Source: an uncultured Desulfobulbaceae bacterium (GTDB lineage: Bacteria > Desulfobacterota > Desulfobulbia > Desulfobulbales > Desulfobulbaceae). From it: a stretch of DNA of 64,000 bases. Below, in pieces: positions 44,841 through 53,552 of this stretch. Numbering within the stretch: the first letter of the stretch is position 1; each line of letters begins with the position of its first letter. The notes below the pieces were generated by a model. That model worked only from the letters and a program-made list of their open reading frames with translations. It did no database searches and was not told the origin of the DNA. Location: assembly GCA_947259225.1 (NCBI GenBank), contig CAMYLK010000001.1, positions 62,001-126,000 of the forward strand, read 5' to 3'. The translations under genes and the position numbers were made by a program.

Positions 44841-45734
44841 TCATAAGATGGTTTTCCCGGCGAGGGATTCAACAAGGGAAACGGCTAATCTGCCGGTTTT
44901 ATTGCCCTGGTCCAGGATGGGATTTATTTCAACAATATCGATTGAGCAACATCGGTCTGTATCAGCAATGATCTCCATGGCCAGTTGCGCCTCCCGAAAA
45001 GAGATGCCGCCCGGACTTGGAGTTCCAACCCCGGGAGCAACTTGGGGATCAAGGCAGTCCATATCCAGGCTGACATGAAGACAATTGCAATCGCGCAGCT
45101 GGTGAAGGGCATCCTGCATAACTTTGCCCATACCTCGCTCATCAATTTCTCGCATGGTGAAAATATGAATCCCAAGATCATTGAGCAGCTTTTTCTCACC
45201 GTTGTCAAGATTACGCACACCGACAAGTACAACGTTTTCGGGTTTCAGCTTGGGCCCCTTGTCACCAACATGGACGAGTTCCTTGTGGCCATGTCCCAGC
45301 AGAACAGCCAGAGACATGCCGTGGATATTACCTGACGGGGAAGTCTCGGGAGTATTGGAGTCGCCGTGTGCATCAAACCAGATGACTCCGACGGAATCAC
45401 CACAGGTCAGAAGACCGCTGATGGAGCCAATGGCCATGGTATGATCGCCTCCAAGGAAGATAGGTGACACCCCGGCCTGCATAGCGCCACATGTTGCCAG
45501 ATGCACCAGTTTGCATCCCTCCTGGACAGCCGTGTACAGGCTGACTTTATCAATTCTCTCAAGGACGTAACGTTGGGGGACCGGCAAGTTGCCTGCATCA
45601 TGCACCTCGTAACCAAGTCGGATGAGGGCATCTGACAGGTTGGCGTAACGGATAGCAGAGGGTCCCATATCCACTCCGCGATGGTTTTGCCCCAAATCCA
45701 TGGGAACTCCGATGAGGCGAATAGTTTTTTTCAT
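44841..45734 (-). CDS. rocF: arginase
   Basis: 297 residues from the ATG at 45734, with GAGAAG upstream. Metal-binding motifs: GGDHTMAIGS, WFDAHGDSNTPETSPSGNIHG and SLDMDCLDPQVAPG, giving the binuclear Mn site. The enzyme hydrolyses arginine to ornithine and urea. It begins 10 nt after the upstream ornithine cyclodeaminase-like gene, so its product would be the substrate of its operon partner. Confidence 0.92.
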   Translation of the reverse strand: MKKTIRLIGVPMDLGQNHRGVDMGPSAIRYANLSDALIRLGYEVHDAGNLPVPQRYVLERIDKVSLYTAVQEGCKLVHLATCGAMQAGVSPIFLGGDHTMAIGSISGLLTCGDSVGVIWFDAHGDSNTPETSPSGNIHGMSLAVLLGHGHKELVHVGDKGPKLKPENVVLVGVRNLDNGEKKLLNDLGIHIFTMREIDERGMGKVMQDALHQLRDCNCLHVSLDMDCLDPQVAPGVGTPSPGGISFREAQLAMEIIADTDRCCSIDIVEINPILDQGNKTGRLAVSLVESLAGKTIL

Positions 45735-45744
45735 TTTATTCTTC

Positions 45745-46839
45745 TCATTGGGAAAGATTATTCCAGAGGTTAACAATAAAATCCTGTCCATTGGTCAGGA
45801 TGGCCTTGGCCTGCATGGAGCCCCTGTTAGCCAGTTTGTCTGCTGAGAATTCTGCCATATCAACAATATAAAAATAGACAGGCCGCACCTCACCGAAGGC
45901 GGTTATGGTGTAGCTCGGTGTCATGTTACCGGCAGCGATGGAGTGGAGTTGAGTCGCAATAGTGATAACCGTGGTAGCCTTGCGGCAATGATCCCGCATG
46001 GCGAGCTGGGATGAAAAGGCCTCACTGATAACACCGGGCAGGGGGCCGTCATCACGGATGGAACCAGCCAGAACATAAGGGATGCTGTTTTTTTCGCAGG
46101 CATAAAGGATACCGTCTTTGATTGAAAGTTCTTTTATGGCTGAGGAGATTGAGCCGATCCGGCAGATCCTGTTGATGACGTCCAGATGATGATAATGTCC
46201 ATGGGGATGCAATTGCTGGGTATAGATGTCCTGCCCGAGCCCGGTTCCGTAAAGAGCGGCCTCAAGGTCATGGGTGGCAAGGGCATTGCCTGCCAGAAGG
46301 GCGTGGCAGAAACCATGTTCAATAAGGCCCTGCATCCCGTTACGGCTGTCCTTGTCAAAGGAGGCCGCAGGACCCAGGACCCAGACAATATACCCGTACT
46401 CTTTTTCATGGCGCAGAAGCTCGTAGAGCTCATCGTAGGATCTGGAGAAAGGGGTCTCCCTGGTACCCCTGGTACGGAAAGAGAATTTAGTTTCCTGAGT
46501 GTCCAGCGGATTTTCAAAACCGTTTACATGGACATAAATCCCATCCTCACCGTTCTCCGTGCGTCCTACAATTACCAGTTCGCCCTTCTGCAGAATACGC
46601 GGCTCCTTTACATAAAGGGTATCTCCTTCCAGGACAAGCACTCCGTCCATGCGAGACTCTCGGGCAAGAAGCCAGCGGCCGTCGGCAATTCGGATATACT
46701 CAGGATAATTTGAGGTGGCATGAAAGTCAGGCGGAGCAATACCATCTGTCTCCACAGGAACAAGGGTTGCCGGCGGCGCATTGCAGAGGGGAGGTTTTGC
46801 AAAATCTGGTTGCAGGTATTTGGGGAGCTTAAAAGCCAT
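45745..46839 (-). CDS. ornithine cyclodeaminase-like protein (TIGR00300/LOR-SDH type)
   Basis: 364 residues. The sequence resembles the archaeal/cyanobacterial ornithine cyclodeaminase with a LOR/SDH domain: ADGRWLLARESRMDGVLV, FSFRTRGTRETPFSRSYDELYELL, QQLHPHGHYHHLDVINRI and VLAGSIRDDGPLPGVI. It would convert ornithine to proline and ammonia with NAD. It is not the mu-crystallin-type Ocd. The operon with arginase gives a two-step arginine to proline route. Assignment is from family memory. Confidence 0.8.
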   Translation of the reverse strand: MAFKLPKYLQPDFAKPPLCNAPPATLVPVETDGIAPPDFHATSNYPEYIRIADGRWLLARESRMDGVLVLEGDTLYVKEPRILQKGELVIVGRTENGEDGIYVHVNGFENPLDTQETKFSFRTRGTRETPFSRSYDELYELLRHEKEYGYIVWVLGPAASFDKDSRNGMQGLIEHGFCHALLAGNALATHDLEAALYGTGLGQDIYTQQLHPHGHYHHLDVINRICRIGSISSAIKELSIKDGILYACEKNSIPYVLAGSIRDDGPLPGVISEAFSSQLAMRDHCRKATTVITIATQLHSIAAGNMTPSYTITAFGEVRPVYFYIVDMAEFSADKLANRGSMQAKAILTNGQDFIVNLWNNLSQ

Positions 46840-46918
46840 GGAATATCTCCGGGTTCTAAGTCACTGATGACTTCGCATATAAGAAGTATCATTGCTGCAG
46901 CTAATGTTTTTATCAGTA

Positions 46919-46937
46919 TATCATGCCAGGCATGATA
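46919..46937. promoter_or_regulatory. perfect 19-nt palindrome, candidate operator of the arginine operon
   Basis: TATCATGCC-A-GGCATGATA, nine matched pairs with a one-nucleotide centre, 80 nt upstream of the ornithine cyclodeaminase-like start and in the divergent region with the IscA-like gene. Such symmetry is typical of a dimeric repressor site. Confidence 0.6.
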
Positions 46938-47070
46938 AAGGACAGAGGTAAGGCGCTCTGGTTGAATGAAGAGAGGAAAAAAAATACCATAGCTTGACAT
47001 TTCCTCCTTTCCTCACAATAGGTTTTATTATGATAAGTCAGCATAAACTTTATATGTTGAGGAGGTCTCT

Positions 47071-47427
47071 ATGGAAATAGTAATTAAAGAACAAGCACAG
47101 GAAATGTTGGAGAATAAATTGGGTCCGGAAGAGTTTTTGCGGGTCACTATTACCGAAGGTGGATGCGCCGGTCTGACGTATGGTGCAGAGTTTGCCAGGA
47201 GTATGAAGGATGATGAGACTGTTATCCTGGAGTCGGGAAAAATACGTATAGTGTCTGATGAAAGCAGCATGCAGTATCTTGATGGACTGACGATTGACTA
47301 CTCAGATGATCTGATCTCAGGCGGACTGCAATTCACCAATGCAAAGGCGGGTTCTACCTGCGGGTGTGGAGCAAGTTTTAATCTTTCAGGATTCCCTGTA
47401 GTGGAAAATGGGAAATGTAATACTTGA
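47071..47427 (+). CDS. IscA/HesB-like iron-sulfur scaffold protein
   Basis: 118 residues. A-type carrier Cys residues are present: GGCAGLTYG and STCGCGASF. The rest follows the HesB-like fold with SMQYLDGLTIDY and GGLQFTN. In some relatives the middle residue of CGCG is selenocysteine; here it is TGT (Cys). It may carry or insert Fe-S clusters, useful for the many redox proteins around. AGGAGG precedes the ATG. Confidence 0.88.
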   Translation: MEIVIKEQAQEMLENKLGPEEFLRVTITEGGCAGLTYGAEFARSMKDDETVILESGKIRIVSDESSMQYLDGLTIDYSDDLISGGLQFTNAKAGSTCGCGASFNLSGFPVVENGKCNT

Positions 47428-47481
47428 CTTTGCAGGAGTTTGAAATGAAGAGTTGAGTTGTGCAGAAAGAGAGGTGTCCTC

Positions 47482-47721
47482 ATGGCCAAAATTATCAGGT
47501 TTGAATCAGCCAGGAATAAAACAGAAACTGTTAGTCTGCGAAAAAATCTGACTTGCGAGCATAAACAGGTGGTTGCCTATACAGTGCACCGAACGGTATG
47601 CTGTTCAATTTGCGGAACGGAACTCGATTCTTTTGATGTGCTGGTGGATATGCTCAAGGCTTATGTGCCACCCGATGCCGGCAAGCAGAAAGAAAAATTG
47701 CTGCACGGGGAAATAGAATAA
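47482..47721 (+). CDS. small protein with a CxxC zinc-type motif
   Basis: 79 residues. The segment CEHKQVVAYTVHRTVCCSICGTEL supplies Cys/His ligands, probably for zinc. The start ATG (GCC AAA next) has GAGAGG 7 nt upstream; a start 24 nt earlier is less likely. It lies 54 nt after the IscA-like gene on the same strand. Function unknown. Confidence 0.7.
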   Translation: MAKIIRFESARNKTETVSLRKNLTCEHKQVVAYTVHRTVCCSICGTELDSFDVLVDMLKAYVPPDAGKQKEKLLHGEIE

Positions 47722-47844
47722 AGAGATGGAAATAACTCTGATGAGGATCATTTCTGAGATCTGTTTATCCAGGGAAGGATTCAGGTGGAAAACGTTTTGA
47801 GATAAAGTGCCTGGTTGTGGGAAATATCGAAAATAAGAACAGAT

Positions 47845-48837
47845 TTATTTTTCCTTAATTTTTTCCCTGATATAGTGTGCAAGAGTTGTTGCGTGTTCCT
47901 CGGCTTTTTTTTGTACATTCTCCAATCCCATTTCAACCCGGGCCGCACTCTTATGTCCTCCGGCGGAACCCAGATCGCCGAAGAGCTTCTGGGCCAGGTT
48001 TCCTGCATGGAGCCGGAAGCCCGCATTCCTAATGATGATTATGACCTTTTGTCCGTAAATTCCAGAAACAAAGCACCAGTTCGCCTCAGCCATTTTCAGG
48101 AAAAAATCTGCGAGGATTACCAGGGCATCAGGATCATCAGTTTTTCCCATGTTGATATAAGCGGCATTGCCTATGAATTCAAGATGCTCAAAGGCGGTTT
48201 GAAATGCAGGGAGGTTGGCCTTGTTAATCTCGGAGGACTCAATTTTTTTGATAATGTTGAGATTGACAAAGGGATAGAGGTACCTGAATGCCTTGATATC
48301 GTTGGCACTTGAGGAGCGGGCAAAATTATCGGTATCAGTCTTGATCCCGTAAAACAGGGCGGTTGCCAACCTGGCCGAAGGTTTTATGACTGCTGCCCGC
48401 AGATATTCGGTAAGCATGGATGCAGTAGCCCCGAAGTTATCACGAATGTCAATGAAAGGTGCATCAAGGTCTGGAGCCGGAGGGTGATGATCTATTATGA
48501 TGTCGAACTTGAACTTGGCAAAACGCGGATGATGATGGGGCTGGCTGTCCACGATTGCCCATTTCGTAACCATGGAGGTATTTATCCGGTTGATATAAGG
48601 CACCGGGAGTGTCAGCAGCTTTACCATCGTCTTGTTATCGGTCCTTTTAATGGCATTCACCCGGCAAATCACGACCTTCTTAACCTTACGCCAGAATAGC
48701 CTTTTCAATGCCAGGGCGCTGGCCATGGCATCCGGATCAGCGTTGATCATGATGCCAAGGACGTCATCGTATGCAATGTTTTCTAGAAGCTTCTCGCACC
48801 GTTTTTTCTGGGTGGCAGGGAGTGAAGAGGGTTTCAT
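47845..48837 (-). CDS. DHH-family phosphoesterase (NrnA/RecJ-like)
   Basis: 330 residues. Motif I MINADPDAMASALAL, motif II WAIVDSQPHHHP, motif III IIDHHPP (DHH), and a DHHA1 region with SAGGHKSAARVEM. These hydrolyse short RNA, pAp or cyclic dinucleotides. The length matches NrnA-type enzymes. As motif I reads NADPDA where others have HxNPDGD, substrate scope is uncertain. The gene starts 15 nt after the dienelactone hydrolase gene. Confidence 0.88.
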   Translation of the reverse strand: MKPSSLPATQKKRCEKLLENIAYDDVLGIMINADPDAMASALALKRLFWRKVKKVVICRVNAIKRTDNKTMVKLLTLPVPYINRINTSMVTKWAIVDSQPHHHPRFAKFKFDIIIDHHPPAPDLDAPFIDIRDNFGATASMLTEYLRAAVIKPSARLATALFYGIKTDTDNFARSSSANDIKAFRYLYPFVNLNIIKKIESSEINKANLPAFQTAFEHLEFIGNAAYINMGKTDDPDALVILADFFLKMAEANWCFVSGIYGQKVIIIIRNAGFRLHAGNLAQKLFGDLGSAGGHKSAARVEMGLENVQKKAEEHATTLAHYIREKIKEK

Positions 48838-48852
48838 TACCAGGTATTACTA

Positions 48853-49590
48853 TCAGTTAAGTGTCTCTTCCAGAAAACCGGTAAATCTTTTCCAGGATTT
48901 TCTGTCCGCATCTTCCCGGTAGCGGTCAGAGTCAAATACCGTAAAGGCATGTGGTGCTCCGCTGTAGGTAATCATTTCATGGGAAACGCCTTCTTCCTCT
49001 AACTCACTTGCAAGCTCTGCAAAATCATCCATGGTGATCATACCGTCTGCCGTGCCATGCATGATGAGCAGTTTACCCCTTGTTTTGGCGTAGTCCTGCT
49101 CTTCCGGTTTGCTCAAACCGCCATGGAAAGTAGCAAACCCCTTCAGGTCTGCACCGGATCTGGCGAATTCCAGAACTGCTGCGCCACCAAAGCAGTAGCC
49201 CATTGCCACACTATTGGTGACATTAGCACCTTGTGATTTCGCGGTATCCAGTGCTCCCTGTATCAGGGTGCGCATCTTCTCCCGGTCTTTATACAGTTCA
49301 CCTGTATGCTGGCGCTTGTCTTTTACCTCCGTCGGTCTTTTGCCGGCGCCGAACAGGTCGGCGGCAAATACGGCATAACCCAACTCGGCCAGCATATTGG
49401 CACGCTTGATTTCATAGCCGGTGAGACCGTCCCAGTCATGGATAAGTAATATCAAAGGGGCCTTGGCTGAGGGGCTGATATAATATCCTTCATACGATTT
49501 TCCGGCAACATCATAGGTGATTGTCTTGCCGGAAGCATTGGCGGTCGATACCGCAATCAGGATAAACAAAATCGACAGAAATAACTTCAT
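48853..49590 (-). CDS. exported dienelactone hydrolase family protein
   Basis: 245 residues with a signal peptide (about 1-20, ending ANA). The triad is visible: nucleophile in GYCFGGAA (Cys), Asp in HGTADGMI, His in GAPHAF. The short DLH-family alpha/beta hydrolase may act on cyclic esters or related substrates. It is likely periplasmic. It is followed closely by the DHH gene. Confidence 0.9.
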   Translation of the reverse strand: MKLFLSILFILIAVSTANASGKTITYDVAGKSYEGYYISPSAKAPLILLIHDWDGLTGYEIKRANMLAELGYAVFAADLFGAGKRPTEVKDKRQHTGELYKDREKMRTLIQGALDTAKSQGANVTNSVAMGYCFGGAAVLEFARSGADLKGFATFHGGLSKPEEQDYAKTRGKLLIMHGTADGMITMDDFAELASELEEEGVSHEMITYSGAPHAFTVFDSDRYREDADRKSWKRFTGFLEETLN

Positions 49591-49632
49591 TGCAGTCCTC
49601 CTTTCCCTGAATTGTGCAGATATTTTCCTGCG

Positions 49633-49752
49633 TTATTTCATAGAATATATCATTACTTCCTGATTACAACCATCAATAAGGGTTTCGCACCGTAAGTATT
49701 CAACATTTCCCATTTGATCTTGCTTTGTCATTTCTTCTGCCCGCAGGTTCAT
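49633..49752 (-). CDS. possible 39-residue small protein
   Basis: A short frame with an AGGA site at 8 nt, encoding two Cys in YLRCETLIDGCNQEV. The same frame is open upstream to the TAG of the nonahaem cytochrome gene, so it may be a degraded 3' extension rather than a separate gene. Codon content looks plausible but evidence is weak. Confidence 0.3.
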   Translation of the reverse strand: MNLRAEEMTKQDQMGNVEYLRCETLIDGCNQEVMIYSMK

Positions 49753-49839
49753 TGGACTATTCCTGGTGTCCTCATAACGGATAAACTGAGCTTCCTTGCC
49801 GGGACAGGAAGAATAATTTTCAGCCCTGGATCGATTATT

Positions 49840-51141
49840 CTATTTTATCTGCAGCGATTGATCCAGCAGCCGCTTTTTTTTCGCTGAATATTGCTCATTG
49901 GAAAGTACACCGCGCTCGAATTTCTTTTTCAGAACTTTCAACTGTTGTTCAATGGTATCTTCAGCCGTGCTTGCTTGTGGTGAGGCGTTGAAATTCTTTT
50001 TTTTCTGCTGTTTAAGACGTTCAGCCTCTGCTTTTATATCTATCAAATCCATCTTCAGTTCAGCATTTCCGTACCAGTGCGTATAGGCCGGATTCTGATG
50101 ATAAGCTCCTTTTACTGTTTTGGCAAAATCGTATTTTTTCATCTTGAATAAGAGACGTTCAATGTGTGATGTGCCTTCGTAAAGCATCTGGCCGTCGGTG
50201 ACCAGTACTTTGCCGCGAAGCGGATGGGGAGGCCGGTTGTCCGGCATGGGACTGAGCAGGCCGCGATCGGCCAGATCCCAGACGATCGTTTCTGCTTCAT
50301 TGACCAGGGCTGCAGATTGCTCACGAATACCATCACCCCTCTCAAGCTCACGGCGGGCAAAGCTTTCAGCATGACAGTCTGTGCAGATTTTCAGCATAGC
50401 AGAACGCTGTGATTTTCTATCAGCTCCAGAATAGGGCGCACCACCGGGAGTCATTGTTAAACCTGTCGAGACATTATGGGTTCCCTGCGGCATGTGGCAA
50501 CGCTGACAGTCGGGGCCGATAGTCTCACCTGCTGTGGTATAAAGGGTCCCGTGCAGTGAGGTCTCCCACATCTCCCATTGGGGATGATCCGGTCCCATAT
50601 GGCACTTGGCACAAACATTAGGATTTTGCACAATCTTCAGATCGGTAAGATGATTTGTGTGACAACTGGCACAGGAGTTTTCCACCTGGTGACAGCGGTT
50701 GCAGCCGAGTTCCCGCATTTCACTGCTCTGTGTGAGAAATCGGGAGCATTCGACAGTGGACAGGGGACGCGTACTTCCTTCTTCATGGCAGAAACGGCAC
50801 TCTCCAGGATTGCGATCAGGGAGGTTACGGGTACAGCCCCAGCCGGAATGCAGTCCCAAGCCATGTCGGCTCGCCTCGTGCTGTTCAAGGGCTGTTTGAT
50901 GGCACTTGCCACAGGTTTTTGCATCAACAAAGGCCTGACCTGTCTCGATTTTGTTGTGGTCGCTTCCGTGACAATCCATACAGCTGATTTCGGCCCCAGC
51001 ATGGGCACTGCCCTGCCATTGACTGACAGCGCCGGGAGTCTTTTGCCGGTGGCAGTTCAGGCAGTCATCGTCAGCACCTGCAAAAACAGGAAGAATAAAT
51101 ATTGCCAGCAGGATGGCTGATTTGGATATGACCCATTTCAT
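49840..51141 (-). CDS. exported multiheme cytochrome c with nine CXXCH motifs
   Basis: 433 residues with a signal peptide (about 1-23). Nine CXXCH motifs: CLNCH, CMDCH, CGKCH, CRFCH, CNRCH, CASCH, CAKCH, CQRCH, CTDCH. The arrangement resembles hydroxylamine-oxidoreductase-type octaheme proteins. The C-terminal 35 residues form a basic helical SHOCT-like segment (KKKFERGVLSNEQYSAKKKRLLDQ). It overlaps the upstream lipoprotein gene by 4 nt (ATGA), so the two are co-translated. The role may be electron transfer to or from an external acceptor. Confidence 0.9.
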   Translation of the reverse strand: MKWVISKSAILLAIFILPVFAGADDDCLNCHRQKTPGAVSQWQGSAHAGAEISCMDCHGSDHNKIETGQAFVDAKTCGKCHQTALEQHEASRHGLGLHSGWGCTRNLPDRNPGECRFCHEEGSTRPLSTVECSRFLTQSSEMRELGCNRCHQVENSCASCHTNHLTDLKIVQNPNVCAKCHMGPDHPQWEMWETSLHGTLYTTAGETIGPDCQRCHMPQGTHNVSTGLTMTPGGAPYSGADRKSQRSAMLKICTDCHAESFARRELERGDGIREQSAALVNEAETIVWDLADRGLLSPMPDNRPPHPLRGKVLVTDGQMLYEGTSHIERLLFKMKKYDFAKTVKGAYHQNPAYTHWYGNAELKMDLIDIKAEAERLKQQKKKNFNASPQASTAEDTIEQQLKVLKKKFERGVLSNEQYSAKKKRLLDQSLQIK

Positions 51142-52286
51142 TGTTCGAGAATCCTTTTCTGTTGGAGTAAAAATTCCTGATTATTTATCAGGCCAGTACT
51201 GCGCCACTTGCGAATTTCCAGAAGATTTCGTTGGATTTCCGGGGTCAGGGGCCTGGATTTTTTTATACCGAGACCCGATAACCTGTAGAGTAGGTTCCTG
51301 TGACGGATAAACAGGTGACCGGAAGCTGTAAAGTACCCGTCAACGCCCGGAGAAAAGTTGGTGATGTTCATGGTATCGTCAAAAAGTTGACCATCAGCAA
51401 GCAGGTATTGTCCCGAAGGGGATACTGCCAGCTTACGCCCGGCTGTCTGCCAGTTGTAAATTTCATCGCCTGTCCATGGGGTCAGAAGTTTTACCTCATT
51501 TATGCCGTTACTATAAAGGATCATGTCTTCGTGCAACAGATAAGCACCGCCAGTTGCCGGGTCAACCTGTGCCACTTCCTTCTCGGCACCTGTTTCGAGG
51601 TGACGCAGCAGGATTTTAAGATAGGGTTCTATTACCGGGGGGTCGTGCAGGGTAGTGTAAAGAATTTCATCGCCAAGCGGAGAGATTGATAATTTTGCAG
51701 TTTTGTACAGTTGCGCACCCATGATTTTAACGGTATGAGGCTTGATAGTGACATTTTTTTCTTCAATAAGGGCTGGTGTGCCATTGGTTTCCCAGCGCCA
51801 GAGACTTGTGCGGTATGTACTGCCGAAAGAATAGTTTTTGAGGCTTATGACCAAGAAGATCAGAATATCATCAGTTACCCAGGCCAAGTCAGAAATGGTT
51901 CCATCGGCACTGTTCTGAGCGGTAATATTGCCCTCAGTACCAAAGATCCGCAGTGTGGAGTTTTCATTGGCGGGAAAGGCAGCAGCCAACTTGCTGCCGG
52001 AAGGGCTCCAGGCCAGAGCAACCGGGCTGTCTGGACTGAGTTGTGCTGTTCGGTTAGTATCAAGTTCCAGCAGCACCAGGCCATTGTCATCCAGCGCGAT
52101 TCGCTCACCGCCGGGGTCTGGTTTAAAGGGAGTTCCGGCTTCGCTGGCAGCAACTCTGTCAAGGTTCAGATTGTCAGGGAGGTTTTGCACCGGTAAACCA
52201 GTACAGCCCTGAACTACGAGAAGTATTAGCAGCATTAGGGTTGCAGACATGTCCCTGTGATATTTTCGGAGGGGATTATATTTCAT
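51138..52286 (-). CDS. lipoprotein with beta-propeller-like repeats and SHOCT-like tail
   Basis: 382 residues. A lipobox VVQGC near residue 28 indicates lipid anchoring. The middle has blade-like WD40/TolB-type repeats (VALAWSPSGSKLAAAF, LAWVTDDILIFLV). The tail, NLLEIRKWRSTGLINNQEF, is a short SHOCT-like helix pair resembling that of the adjoining cytochrome. It overlaps the cytochrome gene by 4 nt. It may be an assembly or docking partner. I do not recognise a named family. Confidence 0.75.
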   Translation of the reverse strand: MKYNPLRKYHRDMSATLMLLILLVVQGCTGLPVQNLPDNLNLDRVAASEAGTPFKPDPGGERIALDDNGLVLLELDTNRTAQLSPDSPVALAWSPSGSKLAAAFPANENSTLRIFGTEGNITAQNSADGTISDLAWVTDDILIFLVISLKNYSFGSTYRTSLWRWETNGTPALIEEKNVTIKPHTVKIMGAQLYKTAKLSISPLGDEILYTTLHDPPVIEPYLKILLRHLETGAEKEVAQVDPATGGAYLLHEDMILYSNGINEVKLLTPWTGDEIYNWQTAGRKLAVSPSGQYLLADGQLFDDTMNITNFSPGVDGYFTASGHLFIRHRNLLYRLSGLGIKKSRPLTPEIQRNLLEIRKWRSTGLINNQEFLLQQKRILEQ

Positions 52287-52421
52287 GTTCCGGATTCTCT
52301 TCTGATTTAATGTAAGTATACTGCATGGAAATGAGATTTTCTTTGATCCAGGTCAAGGTAGTCCTTGTCTGGATATTCAATCGCGTAATGAAACCCTGAA
52401 ATGTTATGAAAAAGCAGGTTT

Positions 52422-53552
52422 TCAGGGCACAATGTCAAACTTTTCGTCAGTATCAATTATATGCCAACCGGCCTTCCGTATTTCATTTCGAATCAGGGCT
52501 TCCCTTCCTGGTGCCTCGAGGCTGATTGCAGCATAAGGTCTCAGGTCATTGGCGTGACCGGATTCGAGCAGGCATCGTACAGCAATGCCAAGATGACCAG
52601 GCAGGCCTGAGTTGAGCATCTCCCTGCAAATAGCGGGTTTTGTACTTTTATCAGCTTGTAGGTAACGTGCATAGAGAAGTGAGTTTTTGTAACCGCTACT
52701 CCAGGATAATGATGATGGTGCTCTTTTTATAAATTCTTCAGGGCTGACAAGTTCCGCAAGGCTTGTCATGAGCGCGTCGCGGGAATTTGCCGGGGCACCT
52801 TCTGTGAGGATGCTGTTTATCGGTTCTATTGCAGACATGTCACCCAACCGTGCCAGGACGTAAAGCCCTGCCGTTCTTTTTTCCAGGTCAGGGTCAGTCA
52901 AAATCTCTTCGGCAAAGGGACGGCCGGTGGTGTCACGGTGCAGGCCAAACCAGGTAAAAGCCATACGCCGGGTATTCCAGGGTTCATTACTACTTGCTGC
53001 AATATCAGTGATGAACAACTGGGCATCTTTAGTTGCGGGAAGAAGGGCGAGGGCTAAGAGCGCATCTCTACGCAGCGGGGTCTTGGGATTGTCCTGAAGA
53101 AGTTTCAGAATTACAGGGACTGAACTCGTGTCTCCAATCGTTCTCATTATCTGGAGAAGACGTTGGGCATGACGAGGTTCAACGTTCGGCAGCAGGAGAG
53201 CTTCATGTACAGCCGGCAGTACCTCAGGCCCCCTGTCAATAAGCCGCGGACCTGCCCGGCGGGCATCATTGCCGGAAAGTGCTGTTATGTCCTCCTTGAT
53301 TGAGGATTGGGGTATTTTGTCCCTATACATTTTCCGCATTTCAATCCATACTTCGGGGGAGATAGCATGTTGGGCAGAGGCTGGCACAGGAATGCAAATA
53401 AAAAGAAACAGCAAACAGAGACAGGCAGAACCAAATTGGAATAACCGGATTTCTGCAGCGAAGATTGACTGAGAAGTGGATTTATTCAAATCGCTACCCC
53501 TGAAATATACCCTGTAAGAATAGTATATGGTCCACTGGGCAGGACTATGCAT
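52422..53552 (-). CDS. exported HEAT-repeat protein
   Basis: 376 residues. It begins with the ATG directly after the TGA of the upstream gene, so translation is coupled. The n-region is about 35 residues, followed by a hydrophobic core and ASAQ cleavage site. The body has HEAT-type repeats (DRGPEVLPAVHEAL, VPVILKLLQDNPKTPLRRDALLALALL, RTAGLYVLARLGDMSA). It is probably a protein-interaction scaffold in the envelope for the neighbouring electron-transfer proteins. Confidence 0.78.
   Translation of the reverse strand: MHSPAQWTIYYSYRVYFRGSDLNKSTSQSIFAAEIRLFQFGSACLCLLFLFICIPVPASAQHAISPEVWIEMRKMYRDKIPQSSIKEDITALSGNDARRAGPRLIDRGPEVLPAVHEALLLPNVEPRHAQRLLQIMRTIGDTSSVPVILKLLQDNPKTPLRRDALLALALLPATKDAQLFITDIAASSNEPWNTRRMAFTWFGLHRDTTGRPFAEEILTDPDLEKRTAGLYVLARLGDMSAIEPINSILTEGAPANSRDALMTSLAELVSPEEFIKRAPSSLSWSSGYKNSLLYARYLQADKSTKPAICREMLNSGLPGHLGIAVRCLLESGHANDLRPYAAISLEAPGREALIRNEIRKAGWHIIDTDEKFDIVP

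Noticed and set aside
47350-47400. Selenocysteine in the IscA/HesB-like protein
   Set aside because: CGCG is coded by Cys codons throughout.
49633-49842. UAG readthrough of the nonahaem cytochrome into the downstream open frame
   Set aside because: No evidence for pyrrolysine use, and the cytochrome already has a complete SHOCT-like end; kept only as a weak small ORF.
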